From contig DHOX01000092.1 in NCBI GenBank assembly GCA_002409785.1, positions 1-22,220 of the forward strand: DNA of 22,220 bases. The letters are read 5' to 3'. The stretch's first letter is position 1; each line of letters starts with the position of its first letter. Below the pieces are notes generated by a model. It did no database searches. It saw only the letters and a list, made by a program, of their open reading frames with translations, and was not told the DNA's origin. This document shows, in pieces, positions 1-7,846 of the stretch. The stretch comes from Prevotella sp. UBA5379 (GTDB lineage Bacteria; Bacteroidota; Bacteroidia; Bacteroidales; Bacteroidaceae). A program made the translations under genes and the position numbers.

Positions 1-1932
1 ATGAATAAAAAGATAATCCTATTTTTCTTTGCTTGTCTGTTGACAATGTCGGCTTCAGCAAAAGTAGATCCAAACTTTTATATTTTTCTCTGTTTCGGAC
101 AGTCAAATATGGAAGGTAATGCAAAAATTGAAGAGCAGGACCGACAGAACGTTGATCCTCGTTTTCTGATGATGGCGGCAGTTGATGATAAAAATCTCGG
201 TCGTAAGATGGGGAATTGGTATACAGCCTTTCCTCCTCTTTGCCGTCCGAATACAGGTTTGACGCCTGTTGACTATTTTGGACGGACAATGGTAAAATAC
301 CTTCCAAAAAATGTCCGTGTGGGAGTTATCACCGTAGCTGTCGGTGGTTGCCATATCGAAACTTTCATGGAAGATTCCATTAAGAACTATGTGAATCACC
401 GTGCTCCGCAGTGGATGAAAGGTATGCTGAAAGCTTATGATAATGATCCGTATAAGCGTCTTGTCATGCTGGCCAAGAAAGCTCAGAAGGAAGGCGTCAT
501 CAAGGGTGTTTTGCTTCATCAGGGAGAATCGAATACTGGAGATGAGGCTTGGCCTTCAAAAGTGGCATGCGTTTATAATCAACTCATCACTGACCTCCAT
601 CTGAAAACTGAGGATGTTCCTTTGCTTGCAGGAGAGGTCGTCCGTGCTGGTGGCAAAGGCCGTTGTGCGTCAATGAATAAGATCATAGACACTTTGCCTC
701 AGACTATTCACACAGCTCAGGTCATTTCTTCCGAAGGTTGTACGAATGGTCCTGATTTTTTGCATTTTGATGCAGCTGGTTATCGAGAGATGGGCCGTCG
801 TTATGCTTATAAGATGTTGGCATTACTTGGATATCCAGTTTATCAAGAAGTAAAAGTACCGGAAGATGCGAAAACTTCTATTTATGCCGAACCGGGTAAT
901 GAGTTTCCGAAGGTGGATAGTAAGAACTGTGCATGGTTTCGTATATTTGCTCCGCAGGCTCAGGTTGTAAAGGCAGATATATGTGGAAAGAGATACGATT
1001 TGCAACGTGATGCCAAAGGTTTCTGGACCGGCGGTACTGCTCCGTTGCCTGTAGGCTTTCATTATTATTTCTTGAATATTGATGGAGTGAACGTCAATGA
1101 TCCGGCTTCAGACACCTTCTTCGGTTGTTGCCGCCAAAGTAGTGGAATAGAAATTCCTGAAGGTGATGCTGGTAATTATTATCGTCCACAGCAAGGTGTT
1201 GCAAAAGGTCAGGTCCGTTCCTTCCAGTACTATTCTGAATCCAAGAAGGAATGGCGTCGTGCTATGGTCTATACGCCGGCAGAGTATGAAACATCGGGTA
1301 AGAAACGTTATCCTGTGCTTTATTTACAGCATGGTATGGGAGAGGATGAAACGGGATGGAGTCATCAGGGTTTTATGCAGAATATCATGGATAATCTCAT
1401 TGCCGAAAAGAAAGCTGTTCCGATGATTGTTGTTATGGAGAGTGGGGATGTAAAAATGCCTTATGATACCAAGCGTTTTACCATGGCTGATTATGGTGCC
1501 AGTTTTTATGAGGTAATGATCAATGATCTTATTCCTGCTATTGATTCTAATTTCCGTACTTTCACTGACCGTGATCATCGGGCTATGGCTGGTCTTTCCT
1601 GGGGCGGACACCAGACTTTTGACATCGTGTTGAACCATCTTGACAAATTCTCTTATATGGGTGGATTTAGCGGTGCTATCTTTGGACTTAATGATCAGAC
1701 GATCAAGACCGTATATGATGGGATTCTTTCCCGTCCTGATGAGTTTAATAAGAAGATTCATTATCTCTTCCTTGGTTGTGGATCTGAAGAAAACATGGGT
1801 ACTCTCCAATTGATCACGACATTGCAGAATGCTGGTCTCAAGGTTGATTCTATGGTTTCACCGGGTACTGCACATGAGTGGCTCACATGGCGGCGCTGTC
1901 TGGAGCATTTCGCCCAGCATCTGTTTAAGTAA
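1..1932 (+). CDS. Secreted bimodular CE6-CE1 acetylxylan/feruloyl esterase
   Basis: Probable two-enzyme esterase removing acetyl and feruloyl groups from xylan. Residues 1-20 form a signal peptide ending SASA, with no lipobox Cys. Residues ~25-280 are an SGNH/CE6-like esterase: GQSNMEG at 33-39 (nucleophile Ser35), HQGES at 173-177 and the D252-x-x-H255 block. Residues ~290-395 look like a small beta-sandwich linker domain (E-set/CBM48-like). Residues ~400-643 are a CE1/esterase D alpha/beta hydrolase with GLSWGG at 531-536 (Ser533) and a C-terminal HEW with His625. The ATG is the first base of the window, so upstream signals are invisible, but the intact signal peptide argues that the gene is complete. 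Fused CE6-CE1 acetyl-feruloyl esterases are known from Bacteroidota. The GH43 gene downstream supports a xylan role. Exact substrates are inferred. Confidence 0.88.
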   Translation: MNKKIILFFFACLLTMSASAKVDPNFYIFLCFGQSNMEGNAKIEEQDRQNVDPRFLMMAAVDDKNLGRKMGNWYTAFPPLCRPNTGLTPVDYFGRTMVKYLPKNVRVGVITVAVGGCHIETFMEDSIKNYVNHRAPQWMKGMLKAYDNDPYKRLVMLAKKAQKEGVIKGVLLHQGESNTGDEAWPSKVACVYNQLITDLHLKTEDVPLLAGEVVRAGGKGRCASMNKIIDTLPQTIHTAQVISSEGCTNGPDFLHFDAAGYREMGRRYAYKMLALLGYPVYQEVKVPEDAKTSIYAEPGNEFPKVDSKNCAWFRIFAPQAQVVKADICGKRYDLQRDAKGFWTGGTAPLPVGFHYYFLNIDGVNVNDPASDTFFGCCRQSSGIEIPEGDAGNYYRPQQGVAKGQVRSFQYYSESKKEWRRAMVYTPAEYETSGKKRYPVLYLQHGMGEDETGWSHQGFMQNIMDNLIAEKKAVPMIVVMESGDVKMPYDTKRFTMADYGASFYEVMINDLIPAIDSNFRTFTDRDHRAMAGLSWGGHQTFDIVLNHLDKFSYMGGFSGAIFGLNDQTIKTVYDGILSRPDEFNKKIHYLFLGCGSEENMGTLQLITTLQNAGLKVDSMVSPGTAHEWLTWRRCLEHFAQHLFK

Positions 1933-2002
1933 AGCCGATTTTACATAAGGTTAAAATGGATGTTCTCTTGGTATAGAATTATAATTTTGTTGATTTAATA
2001 AG

Positions 2003-2033
2003 AAAACGCTGTGCTGTCATGGCACGGCGTTTT
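2003..2033 (+). terminator. Hairpin between esterase and GH43 genes
   Basis: A 12-bp stem (one G-U pair), AAAACGCTGTGC against GCACGGCGTTTT, with a 7-nt loop; the T run is the 3' arm itself. It could terminate the esterase transcript. A -7-like TAATTTTG lies just upstream at 1982-1989 without a clear -33 box. The hairpin might therefore instead sit at the 5' end of the GH43 mRNA. I favour a terminator. Confidence 0.5.
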
Positions 2034-2073
2034 ACATGGAACGATATGACCGTTTTTTAGTCCTTAGATCAAA

Positions 2074-3744
2074 ATGAATAGAATAAATATTTTATCAGTT
2101 TTATTGCTTCTCTTGCCTGGAAGTATGAAAGCTCAGATGGCAACTTTCCACTATTTTTGTTATCAGGGTGAGGATGTGCGATTCCAGCAACCAATTAATA
2201 AGAATAGGGAATACTTTAATCCGATTATTGCAGGGTTTCATCCTGATCCTTCTTTTTGCAAGGCAGGTGATACCTATTATCTTGTAAATTCATCCTTTTC
2301 TTACTTTCCTGGAGTTCCGATTTATGAGAGTAAGGATCTTATACATTGGTGGCAAATCGGGCATGTGCTGGATCGTATTTCGCAGGATCCTCTGGATCAT
2401 CAGAATGTTTCGGGTGGTATTTTTGCTCCGGCTATTTCGTATAATAGTAGTAATAAGACTTTCTATATGATTACTACTAATGTAGGGAAAGGCAATTTCT
2501 TCGTAAAGACAAAAAATCCGGAAAAGGGCTGGAGTGATCCGATATACCTTCCTCAGATAGATGGTATAGATCCTTCTTTCTTTTTTGACAGAGACGGGCA
2601 GGGCTATATCGTGCATAATGCTCCTGTCTGTGGAACGGCTGCCTATGAAGGGCAGAGAGCCATACGTATTTTCCGTTTCGATGTAGAGGGGGACAGTATT
2701 ATTGGAAAGCCGAAGGAAATTATCCGTGGAGGAACGCATGTAGATAAGCATCCTGTCTGGATTGAGGGACCCCATCTTTATCGTATTGGCAAATACTACT
2801 ATTTGATGTGCGCTGAAGGTGGTACTGGAACAAATCATAGTGAGGTGATTTTCCGTGCCAGACACCCGATGGGGCCATGGGAGGAGGATCCTGAAAATCC
2901 TATATTGACACAGCGTGAGGGTGTGGATCCTGATCGAGCAGACAGGGTGACCAGTACGGGACATGCTGATCTCTTGGAAAGTAAATCTGGAGACTGGTGG
3001 GCAGTTTTCCTGGGTTGTCGGCCTTATAGAGGTGATTTGTATAATACTGGGAGGGAGACATTCTTGTTGCCTGTGACATGGAAGAACGGATGGCCGGTAA
3101 TCCTGAAGAGGGGGAAGGCTATACCTACAGTAAACGAAATGCATCCCTGGCAATGGAAAATAACAGCTGCGAAGACGATTCCGGTTACTGGCAATTTTAC
3201 TTTCCGTGATGATTTCCATGGACAGAAACTTAACCCTTGTTGGACTTTCCTCCGTAATCCGTCTTCTTTTTATACATTAGGACAGGATGGACTGAAGATT
3301 TCCGCTTTACCAGTAGCAATTTGGCAGGATGATTCACCTTCTGCCTTGTTTTATCGTCAGCAACATACAACGTTCAATGCTGAGACAGAGGTCGTCTTTT
3401 CTCCGGAAAATGACAAACAATTTGCAGGTTTCTGCCTTTTCCAGAATGAACAGTATAATTTTACTTTTGGTAAAACTGAAATAAATAATCGTTTGGCTAT
3501 TTTGTTGACTCGAACAGAAATGAAGCCGGTAACGATTGCGACAGTCTTTATAGATGCGAAGGATGCTGATATGCCGGTCAAATTGAAAATTCATGGTGAG
3601 GGCCAATACTATGATTTCTATTATTCATTGGGCAATGGAAAATGGAAAGTCTTGGCTCGTGGGGTGGATGCTTCTAATTTGTCTACTCATGAAAGTGGTG
3701 GTTTCGTCGGCACAATGATTGGTTTATATGCTTCGAAGAAATAG
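2074..3744 (+). CDS. Secreted GH43 beta-xylosidase/arabinofuranosidase-like glycosidase
   Basis: Predicted exported glycoside hydrolase of family 43, most likely a beta-xylosidase or alpha-L-arabinofuranosidase acting on xylan fragments. Residues 1-20 are a signal peptide ending MKA. The five-bladed propeller spans ~46-350. The expected catalytic residues are visible: general base Asp58 in HPDPS, pKa-modulating Asp166 in IDPS and general acid Glu231 in WIEGPH; TGHADL around 295-300 is also typical. Residues ~375-556 form the concanavalin-like beta-sandwich often fused to GH43 enzymes. It follows the esterase gene by 141 nt on the same strand. No SusC/SusD pair is present, so a full polysaccharide utilization locus is not shown here. 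Substrate cannot be decided between xylosidase and arabinofuranosidase from sequence alone. Confidence 0.87.
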   Translation: MNRINILSVLLLLLPGSMKAQMATFHYFCYQGEDVRFQQPINKNREYFNPIIAGFHPDPSFCKAGDTYYLVNSSFSYFPGVPIYESKDLIHWWQIGHVLDRISQDPLDHQNVSGGIFAPAISYNSSNKTFYMITTNVGKGNFFVKTKNPEKGWSDPIYLPQIDGIDPSFFFDRDGQGYIVHNAPVCGTAAYEGQRAIRIFRFDVEGDSIIGKPKEIIRGGTHVDKHPVWIEGPHLYRIGKYYYLMCAEGGTGTNHSEVIFRARHPMGPWEEDPENPILTQREGVDPDRADRVTSTGHADLLESKSGDWWAVFLGCRPYRGDLYNTGRETFLLPVTWKNGWPVILKRGKAIPTVNEMHPWQWKITAAKTIPVTGNFTFRDDFHGQKLNPCWTFLRNPSSFYTLGQDGLKISALPVAIWQDDSPSALFYRQQHTTFNAETEVVFSPENDKQFAGFCLFQNEQYNFTFGKTEINNRLAILLTRTEMKPVTIATVFIDAKDADMPVKLKIHGEGQYYDFYYSLGNGKWKVLARGVDASNLSTHESGGFVGTMIGLYASKK

Positions 3745-3832
3745 CGATGGTTGATATTTTGAATCTCGGAATAGCCTACCTTGAGTAGTGTATGGTATTC
3801 TTGTGTTTGTCAGACTGAGAGGGCAATGGAGA

Positions 3833-4627
3833 TTATTTGAAATAATATTGTCCTTTATGCTTTGTACGCCGGCCATATTCTATAGCGTGGTGGGGACAAT
3901 GATGATAGCAGTTGAAGCAACTCAGGCAGGAGCCGTCGTGCTTCCAATGTGGTTCTTCACCCTTTCCTCCCATCAAGTCTCCGGTGGGACAGACCTGAGC
4001 ACAGATGCCACACCTCACGCAGCGGTCACTCACCACATGGAAGGGTTTGTCTGTAATAAGAACTTTCTCAAAGAATGCTCCGAGGAGCTGTGAGTTGATC
4101 CAGGGCCAGCGGCCTTTATGTAAACGGAAAACACCCTCTTTCTTATCAAAGACCTCCTCGCAGATGACTTTCAGCATTTCATTGGCTTCGGTTTTCTTCT
4201 TGATCTCTTTTTCTTTCGTGTCAATATCCATGAACGGTAATCCTACATACGTCTCTGGCATGAGGATGGAATAAGCAGAGTCAACTTGATGAACATGGAT
4301 ACTTTTCAGTGACCGGTTAGCAGACAGAGCCTTGTTCAAATATCTGTCGACGGTTAATCCGATATTATCACCTGCCGTGACCACTGCGTAGGTAAAGGGT
4401 TTCTCTGCGCTTTCGACCGTGAGGCGGGATAGAAATGTTCTTACGATCGTCGGAACACGCCAGCCATGTACCGGGAAGACAAAGCCCATGCGTTCTCCCT
4501 TCTTGAGGATGAAGGGCTTTCTGCTTCCCATGACTTCCGGTATGGAAATCAGCACATCCTGGGTTGCTGCAGCTAATTTCCGGGCCACCCACTGAGAATC
4601 ACCTTCTGCTGAAAAATAGAATATCAT
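3833..4627 (-). CDS. EFR1-family flavodoxin/2x[4Fe-4S] ferredoxin protein
   Basis: Cytoplasmic electron-transfer protein of 264 aa combining an N-terminal flavodoxin-like domain (~1-150) with a C-terminal double-cluster ferredoxin domain. Using the 4627 start, cluster 1 Cys are 203, 206, 209 and 213 (CxxCxxCxxxCP) and cluster 2 Cys are 234, 237, 240 and 244. The in-frame ATG at 4678 was rejected because it lies in the terminator hairpin of the upstream gene. The ATG at 4627 is preceded by GGAGAG at a suitable distance and gives the usual MIFYFS-like family start. The N-terminal FMN phosphate loop reads SAEGDS instead of the common SGTGNS. Redox partner and physiological role are unknown. Confidence 0.82.
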   Translation of the reverse strand: MIFYFSAEGDSQWVARKLAAATQDVLISIPEVMGSRKPFILKKGERMGFVFPVHGWRVPTIVRTFLSRLTVESAEKPFTYAVVTAGDNIGLTVDRYLNKALSANRSLKSIHVHQVDSAYSILMPETYVGLPFMDIDTKEKEIKKKTEANEMLKVICEEVFDKKEGVFRLHKGRWPWINSQLLGAFFEKVLITDKPFHVVSDRCVRCGICAQVCPTGDLMGGKGEEPHWKHDGSCLSCFNCYHHCPHHAIEYGRRTKHKGQYYFK

Positions 4628-4646
4628 AGGTCTCTCCGTTAATATG

Positions 4647-4678
4647 AAAAATGGATAGCACTCCTCCATGCTATCCAT
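4647..4678 (-). terminator. Rho-independent terminator of the DUF1573 gene
   Basis: Perfect 10-bp stem ATGGATAGCA/TGCTATCCAT (4651-4660 with 4669-4678) and an 8-nt loop. On the minus strand it is followed by TTTTTC. It lies 24 nt past the DUF1573 stop and before the ferredoxin gene, separating the two transcripts. Confidence 0.75.
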
Positions 4679-4702
4679 TATAAATGATATAATTTTCTTA
4701 AA

Positions 4703-5086
4703 TTATTTAGCTTCTTTCATGTTTCCCTCAATATAGAGACGGGTCATTTCAACAACACCATTGGTGCGGACCGTAATGGTCTTTTTAAAATGACCGGGAA
4801 ACTTACCTTTACCATTATAGGTTACTGATAATTCTCCCTTTTGACCTGGCATAATGGGTTTCTTCGTGTAACTGGGAATGGTACAGCCACAACTTGCAAC
4901 TGCCTGGTTGATAACTAATGGTTTATCTCCCTTATTTATAAAGGTGAATGTTGTTTTCTGAATGGGTTGGGACTCAGAAAAAGTGCCGAAATCATGAGAT
5001 AGCCTGTCAAATTTGATCTCTGCTTGTGCACTGACACTTAAAGTGCAAACAAGCATTAATAGCATACTTAAAACTAACTTTTTCAT
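4703..5086 (-). CDS. DUF1573 family exported protein
   Basis: Small exported protein (127 aa) of a family abundant in Bacteroidota; molecular function unknown. The start chosen at 5086 gives a normal signal peptide (basic MKK, hydrophobic core, cleavage near SVSAQ). The longer in-frame ATG at 5122 would overlap the -7 box at 5120-5127 and put 12 polar residues before it. The mature part is one immunoglobulin-like beta-sandwich with the family's features: DFGTF near the start, VASCGCT in the middle, then a G-x-L-S-V-T-Y strand and KTITVRTN near the end. DUF1573/ASPM-SPD-2-Hydin-like folds often occur in surface or periplasmic proteins. It is divergently transcribed from aspS with a shared 148-bp control region and ends in its own terminator. 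Confidence 0.85.
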   Translation of the reverse strand: MKKLVLSMLLMLVCTLSVSAQAEIKFDRLSHDFGTFSESQPIQKTTFTFINKGDKPLVINQAVASCGCTIPSYTKKPIMPGQKGELSVTYNGKGKFPGHFKKTITVRTNGVVEMTRLYIEGNMKEAK

Positions 5087-5119
5087 ATTGTTATCACTTG
5101 ATTTATAATTCGTTCGATG

Positions 5120-5127
5120 CAAAGGTA
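5120..5127 (-). promoter_or_regulatory. -7 box for the DUF1573 gene
   Basis: Minus strand reads TACCTTTG, a match to the Bacteroidota -7 consensus TAnnTTTG, 34 nt before the chosen ATG. No good TTTG -33 box is visible at the usual distance. Confidence 0.6.
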
Positions 5128-5177
5128 AATAGAAAGTTTAGCATAAGTTCTGTTTTTTACAAAAATTAATGCTTTTA

Positions 5178-5209
5178 TTTGGCATTTATCTTGATTTATT
5201 GTATTTTTG
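5178..5209 (+). promoter_or_regulatory. aspS promoter (TTTG-20-TATTTTTG)
   Basis: TTTG at 5178-5181, a 20-bp spacer and TATTTTTG at 5202-5209 match both Bacteroidota promoter elements. Transcription would start near 5214, about 20 nt before the ATG at 5235. This rules out the longer in-frame ATG at 5169 as the start of aspS. Confidence 0.8.
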
Positions 5210-5234
5210 CAAATCAGAATTGAAAATACTTAAT

Positions 5235-6995
5235 ATGTATAGAACGAATACGTGTGGGGAGTTGCGCCTTTCGGACTCTGGAAAAGAGGTAACACTGGCC
5301 GGCTGGGTTCAGCGTTTAAGAAAATTAGGGGGGATGACTTTTGTTGATCTCCGTGATCGTTATGGTATTACCCAATTAGTTTTTAACGAAGCTAAAGACA
5401 GCGTGTTGTGTGATCAGGCTAATCAGTTAGGTCGTGAATATTGTGTTCAGATCAAGGGAATAGTCCGTGAACGTGCCAGCAAAAATCCTAAAATGGATAC
5501 GGGCGATATTGAAATCATTGCTGAGGACCTCAACGTCCTTTCTCCAAGTTTGACACCACCGTTTACGATTGAGGATCATACGGATGGGGGAGATGATCTT
5601 CGGATGAAATACCGTTATCTTGACCTCCGGCGGCCTTGCGTAAGAAAAAATCTGGAGTTGCGCCACAGGATGACTATTTTAATTCGTAATTTTCTGGATG
5701 CTAAGAAGTTTATTGAGGTAGAAACGCCTGATCTGATCGGAAGTACTCCCGAAGGAGCTCGTGATTTTGTCGTTCCTTCCCGTATGAATCCGGGACAGTT
5801 CTATGCGCTGCCACAGAGCCCTCAACTTTTGAAACAACTACTGATGGTGGCTGGTTTTGACAGATATTTCCAGATTGCCAAGTGCTTCCGTGATGAGGAC
5901 TTGCGGGCTGACCGTCAACCAGAGTTTACACAAGTAGATTGTGAGATGAGTTTTGTGGATCAGGATGATGTGATCAATCTGTTTGAAGAGATGTGCAGGA
6001 TGCTTTTTAAGGAGATCCGTGGCGTCGAACTGCCTAAACTGCAGCAGATGACATGGCAGGAGGCGATGAGGCGTTTTGGCAGTGACAAGCCTGATCTGCG
6101 CTTTGGTATGGAGTTTGTTGAGCTTCAGGATTTCTTTAAAGGAAAAGGCTCTTTCAGTGTCTTTGATGAGGCTGCCTATATCGGGGGAATTTGTGCACCT
6201 GGATGTGCTGATTACAGTCGTAAACAACTCAATGAGTTGGCTGACTATGTGAAGTCTCCTCAGGTTGGTGCCAAAGGACTCGTCTATATTAAGTATAATG
6301 CTGACGGGACGGTAAAGAGTTCTGTTGATAAGTTCTATTCTCCTGAAGTCCTTGCCCAGGTCAAGGAAAAAATGGGGGCAAAGGACGGGGATCTGGTATT
6401 GATTCTCAGTGGTACAAGCATTAATAAAACTCGCATTCAACTTTGCAGCCTGCGCTTGTTGATGGGGGATCGTCTGGGACTTCGTGATAAGGATATCTTC
6501 AAATGCTTATGGATCATTGATTTTCCTCTCTTCGAATGGAGCGATGAAGAGCAGCGGCTGGTATCCACTCATCATCCGTTTACGATGCCTAATCCTGATG
6601 ATATTCCTTTGCTGGACACACATCCTGAAAAGGTTCGTGCTAAGGCTTATGATTTCGTCTGCAATGGAATGGAAGTGGGCGGAGGAAGTATTCGTATTCA
6701 TGATACGAAACTTCAGGAAAAAATGTTCAAAGTCCTTGGCTTTACCAGGGAGAGAGCTGAGGCTCAGTTTGGCTTCTTGATGAATGCATTTAAATATGGT
6801 GCTCCTCCTCATGCAGGACTGGCCTTTGGACTGGATCGTTTCACCAGTATCCTTGCCGGTCTGGATAGTATCCGGGATACAATTGCCTTTCCTAAAAATA
6901 ATAAGGGCAGGGATGTGATGCTGGGGGCTCCTTCTGAATTAGACAAAAAGCAACTTGATGAGTTGTCTATTTGTGTAAATACTCCTCAGGAATAA
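5235..6995 (+). CDS. aspS: Aspartate--tRNA ligase
   Basis: Charges tRNA-Asp with aspartate in the cytoplasm. It is a class II synthetase of bacterial type, 586 aa, the usual length. An N-terminal OB-fold anticodon-binding domain spans ~1-105 (LAGWVQRLR start). The catalytic core is split by the bacterial GAD insertion (~290-420). Motif 2 is FRDEDLRADR at 218-227, followed by PEFTQVDCE; motif 3 GLAFGLDR is at 528-535. GSTPEGARDF in the active-site region is intact. The start at 5235 is supported by the promoter lying upstream inside the longer frame. The gene is monocistronic, with its own promoter and a strong terminator. Confidence 0.97.
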   Translation: MYRTNTCGELRLSDSGKEVTLAGWVQRLRKLGGMTFVDLRDRYGITQLVFNEAKDSVLCDQANQLGREYCVQIKGIVRERASKNPKMDTGDIEIIAEDLNVLSPSLTPPFTIEDHTDGGDDLRMKYRYLDLRRPCVRKNLELRHRMTILIRNFLDAKKFIEVETPDLIGSTPEGARDFVVPSRMNPGQFYALPQSPQLLKQLLMVAGFDRYFQIAKCFRDEDLRADRQPEFTQVDCEMSFVDQDDVINLFEEMCRMLFKEIRGVELPKLQQMTWQEAMRRFGSDKPDLRFGMEFVELQDFFKGKGSFSVFDEAAYIGGICAPGCADYSRKQLNELADYVKSPQVGAKGLVYIKYNADGTVKSSVDKFYSPEVLAQVKEKMGAKDGDLVLILSGTSINKTRIQLCSLRLLMGDRLGLRDKDIFKCLWIIDFPLFEWSDEEQRLVSTHHPFTMPNPDDIPLLDTHPEKVRAKAYDFVCNGMEVGGGSIRIHDTKLQEKMFKVLGFTRERAEAQFGFLMNAFKYGAPPHAGLAFGLDRFTSILAGLDSIRDTIAFPKNNKGRDVMLGAPSELDKKQLDELSICVNTPQE

Positions 6996-7003
6996 GATCA
7001 TTT

Positions 7004-7054
7004 CCGTTTTTTATTCTAAGATTCATTCATGAACAGAATAAAAAACGGATTTTT
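7004..7054 (+). terminator. Rho-independent terminator of aspS
   Basis: Perfect 14-bp inverted repeat, CCGTTTTTTATTCT (7004-7017) with AGAATAAAAAACGG (7035-7048), a 17-nt loop, then ATTTTTG. It begins 8 nt after the aspS stop. Confidence 0.85.
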
Positions 7055-7150
7055 GTTTGATATAAGTCAAGAAATTTGTTTTTTTTTATTTCCAAAGTCT
7101 TTAATAAGTAACATTTTAATAAAGAATAATGTAAATCTGAAAAAAAGAAT

Positions 7151-7158
7151 TATCTTTG
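7151..7158 (+). promoter_or_regulatory. -7 box for the winged-helix gene
   Basis: TATCTTTG matches TAnnTTTG. Start of transcription near 7163 would give a leader of roughly 65 nt. I see no clear TTTG at the -33 position. Confidence 0.6.
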
Positions 7159-7229
7159 TAGCAGATTTATAAAAGTAGGTGGGCTACATGATGTAATAAG
7201 CCTTGACTAATTTTTTAAATATAGACAAA

Positions 7230-7499
7230 ATGAGAGAAAAGAAAACAAGAACATGCGCTGCTAAAAAAACGGTATCTAAAGCAGCTGAAACGAAGACCGT
7301 TCTGGTTCTGAGTCCGGAAAATGCAGGTTTCAAAGCAGGTGATGTTTATCAGGCACTTGCAGCTGCAGGACAAGCCATGACAGTAGATGAAATTGCTAAG
7401 CAGGCTAAGATCAGCGAAGAAGAAGCTATTCTTGGCATTGGCTGGCTCTTTAAAGAGGGCAAAATCAAAGACGAGGACAATAAAATTATCCTTGCTTAA
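7230..7499 (+). CDS. DUF2582 winged helix-turn-helix protein
   Basis: Small (89 aa) probable DNA- or protein-binding winged-helix domain of a family found mainly in Bacteroidota; its target is unknown. Residues 1-20 are a basic, likely flexible tail rich in Lys, Thr and Ala. Residues ~25-89 carry the domain: NAGFKAGDVYQAL helix, MTVDEIAKQAKIS as the helix-turn-helix, EEEAILGIGWLFKEGKI recognition helix and a short wing. The ATG at 7230 was chosen because it follows an A-rich stretch and gives the basic tail; the in-frame ATG at 7203 would add nine residues. It stands alone between aspS and the xylose region. Confidence 0.8.
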   Translation: MREKKTRTCAAKKTVSKAAETKTVLVLSPENAGFKAGDVYQALAAAGQAMTVDEIAKQAKISEEEAILGIGWLFKEGKIKDEDNKIILA

Positions 7500-7509
7500 T
7501 ATTCCTTTC

Positions 7510-7548
7510 AAAAAGGTCGCAGATGTTTCGTGCGTTTGTGGCTTTTTT
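7510..7548 (+). terminator. Possible terminator after the winged-helix gene
   Basis: AAAAAG (7510-7515) can pair with CTTTTT (7542-7547), and CGCA (7518-7521) with TGCG (7531-7534), with internal loops; the 3' arm is the T run. An imperfect structure, but well placed 10 nt after the stop. Confidence 0.4.
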
Positions 7549-7772
7549 GTTCATTCTGTTTAGCTGATACTCTGTTCCGTTTACAATGAATTGTAGGAAA
7601 AGAGTTTTTGCATGAAAAACAACTACTGATAATCTCTATACCTGTTTTCTTTCACTGTAATAAGATCTTCTCGTGCTGATTCTGTAATTTTTCCCTTCCG
7701 TTGTTTAAGGCAGACAATAGTGGAGAGATAAATGGGTAATTTGTAACTTGGGCTAAAGTCTATGTTACAAGC

Positions 7773-7807
7773 TTTGGATGAACCTGACAGGTTTTTGTAT
7801 AACTTTG
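7773..7807 (+). promoter_or_regulatory. Putative xylBA promoter
   Basis: TTTG at 7773-7776 and TAACTTTG at 7800-7807 match the two Bacteroidota elements, but the spacer is 23 bp, longer than the 19-21 bp seen at strong promoters. Transcription would begin near 7812. A long spacer with a palindrome inside suggests a regulated promoter. Confidence 0.55.
7781..7793. promoter_or_regulatory. Candidate operator palindrome in the xylBA promoter
   Basis: AACCTG-A-CAGGTT is a perfect inverted repeat of 6-bp arms around one base. It lies wholly between the -33 and -7 boxes, where a bound repressor would block polymerase. The regulator is not identified and none is encoded nearby. Confidence 0.4.
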
Positions 7808-7846
7808 CCCTCGGAGAATGACAGGAATGAAGAAGTTTATCTTTCT

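Noticed and set aside
2290..3219. Long minus-strand reading frame (309 codons) opposite the GH43 gene
   Set aside because: It is antisense to a clear GH43 domain with intact catalytic residues, has no recognisable domain and an odd composition; best read as a shadow frame.
1..3744. Possible full polysaccharide utilization locus
   Set aside because: Only two secreted enzymes are visible; there is no SusC/SusD pair, hybrid two-component regulator or transporter in the window, so the claim would depend on unseen upstream sequence.
3788..4093. Plus-strand frame of 101 codons with a hydrophobic start after the GH43 gene
   Set aside because: It lies mostly over the iron-sulfur cluster region of the minus-strand ferredoxin gene, whose eight spaced cysteines prove that strand.
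4628..4678. Upstream in-frame ATG for the EFR1-type gene
   Set aside because: This ATG is part of the stem of a terminator hairpin serving the preceding gene; the 4627 ATG has GGAGAG before it and gives the family-like start.
5169..5234. Upstream in-frame ATG for aspS
   Set aside because: The promoter -33 and -7 boxes (5178-5209) lie downstream of this ATG, and the extra 22 residues are not part of the AspRS fold.
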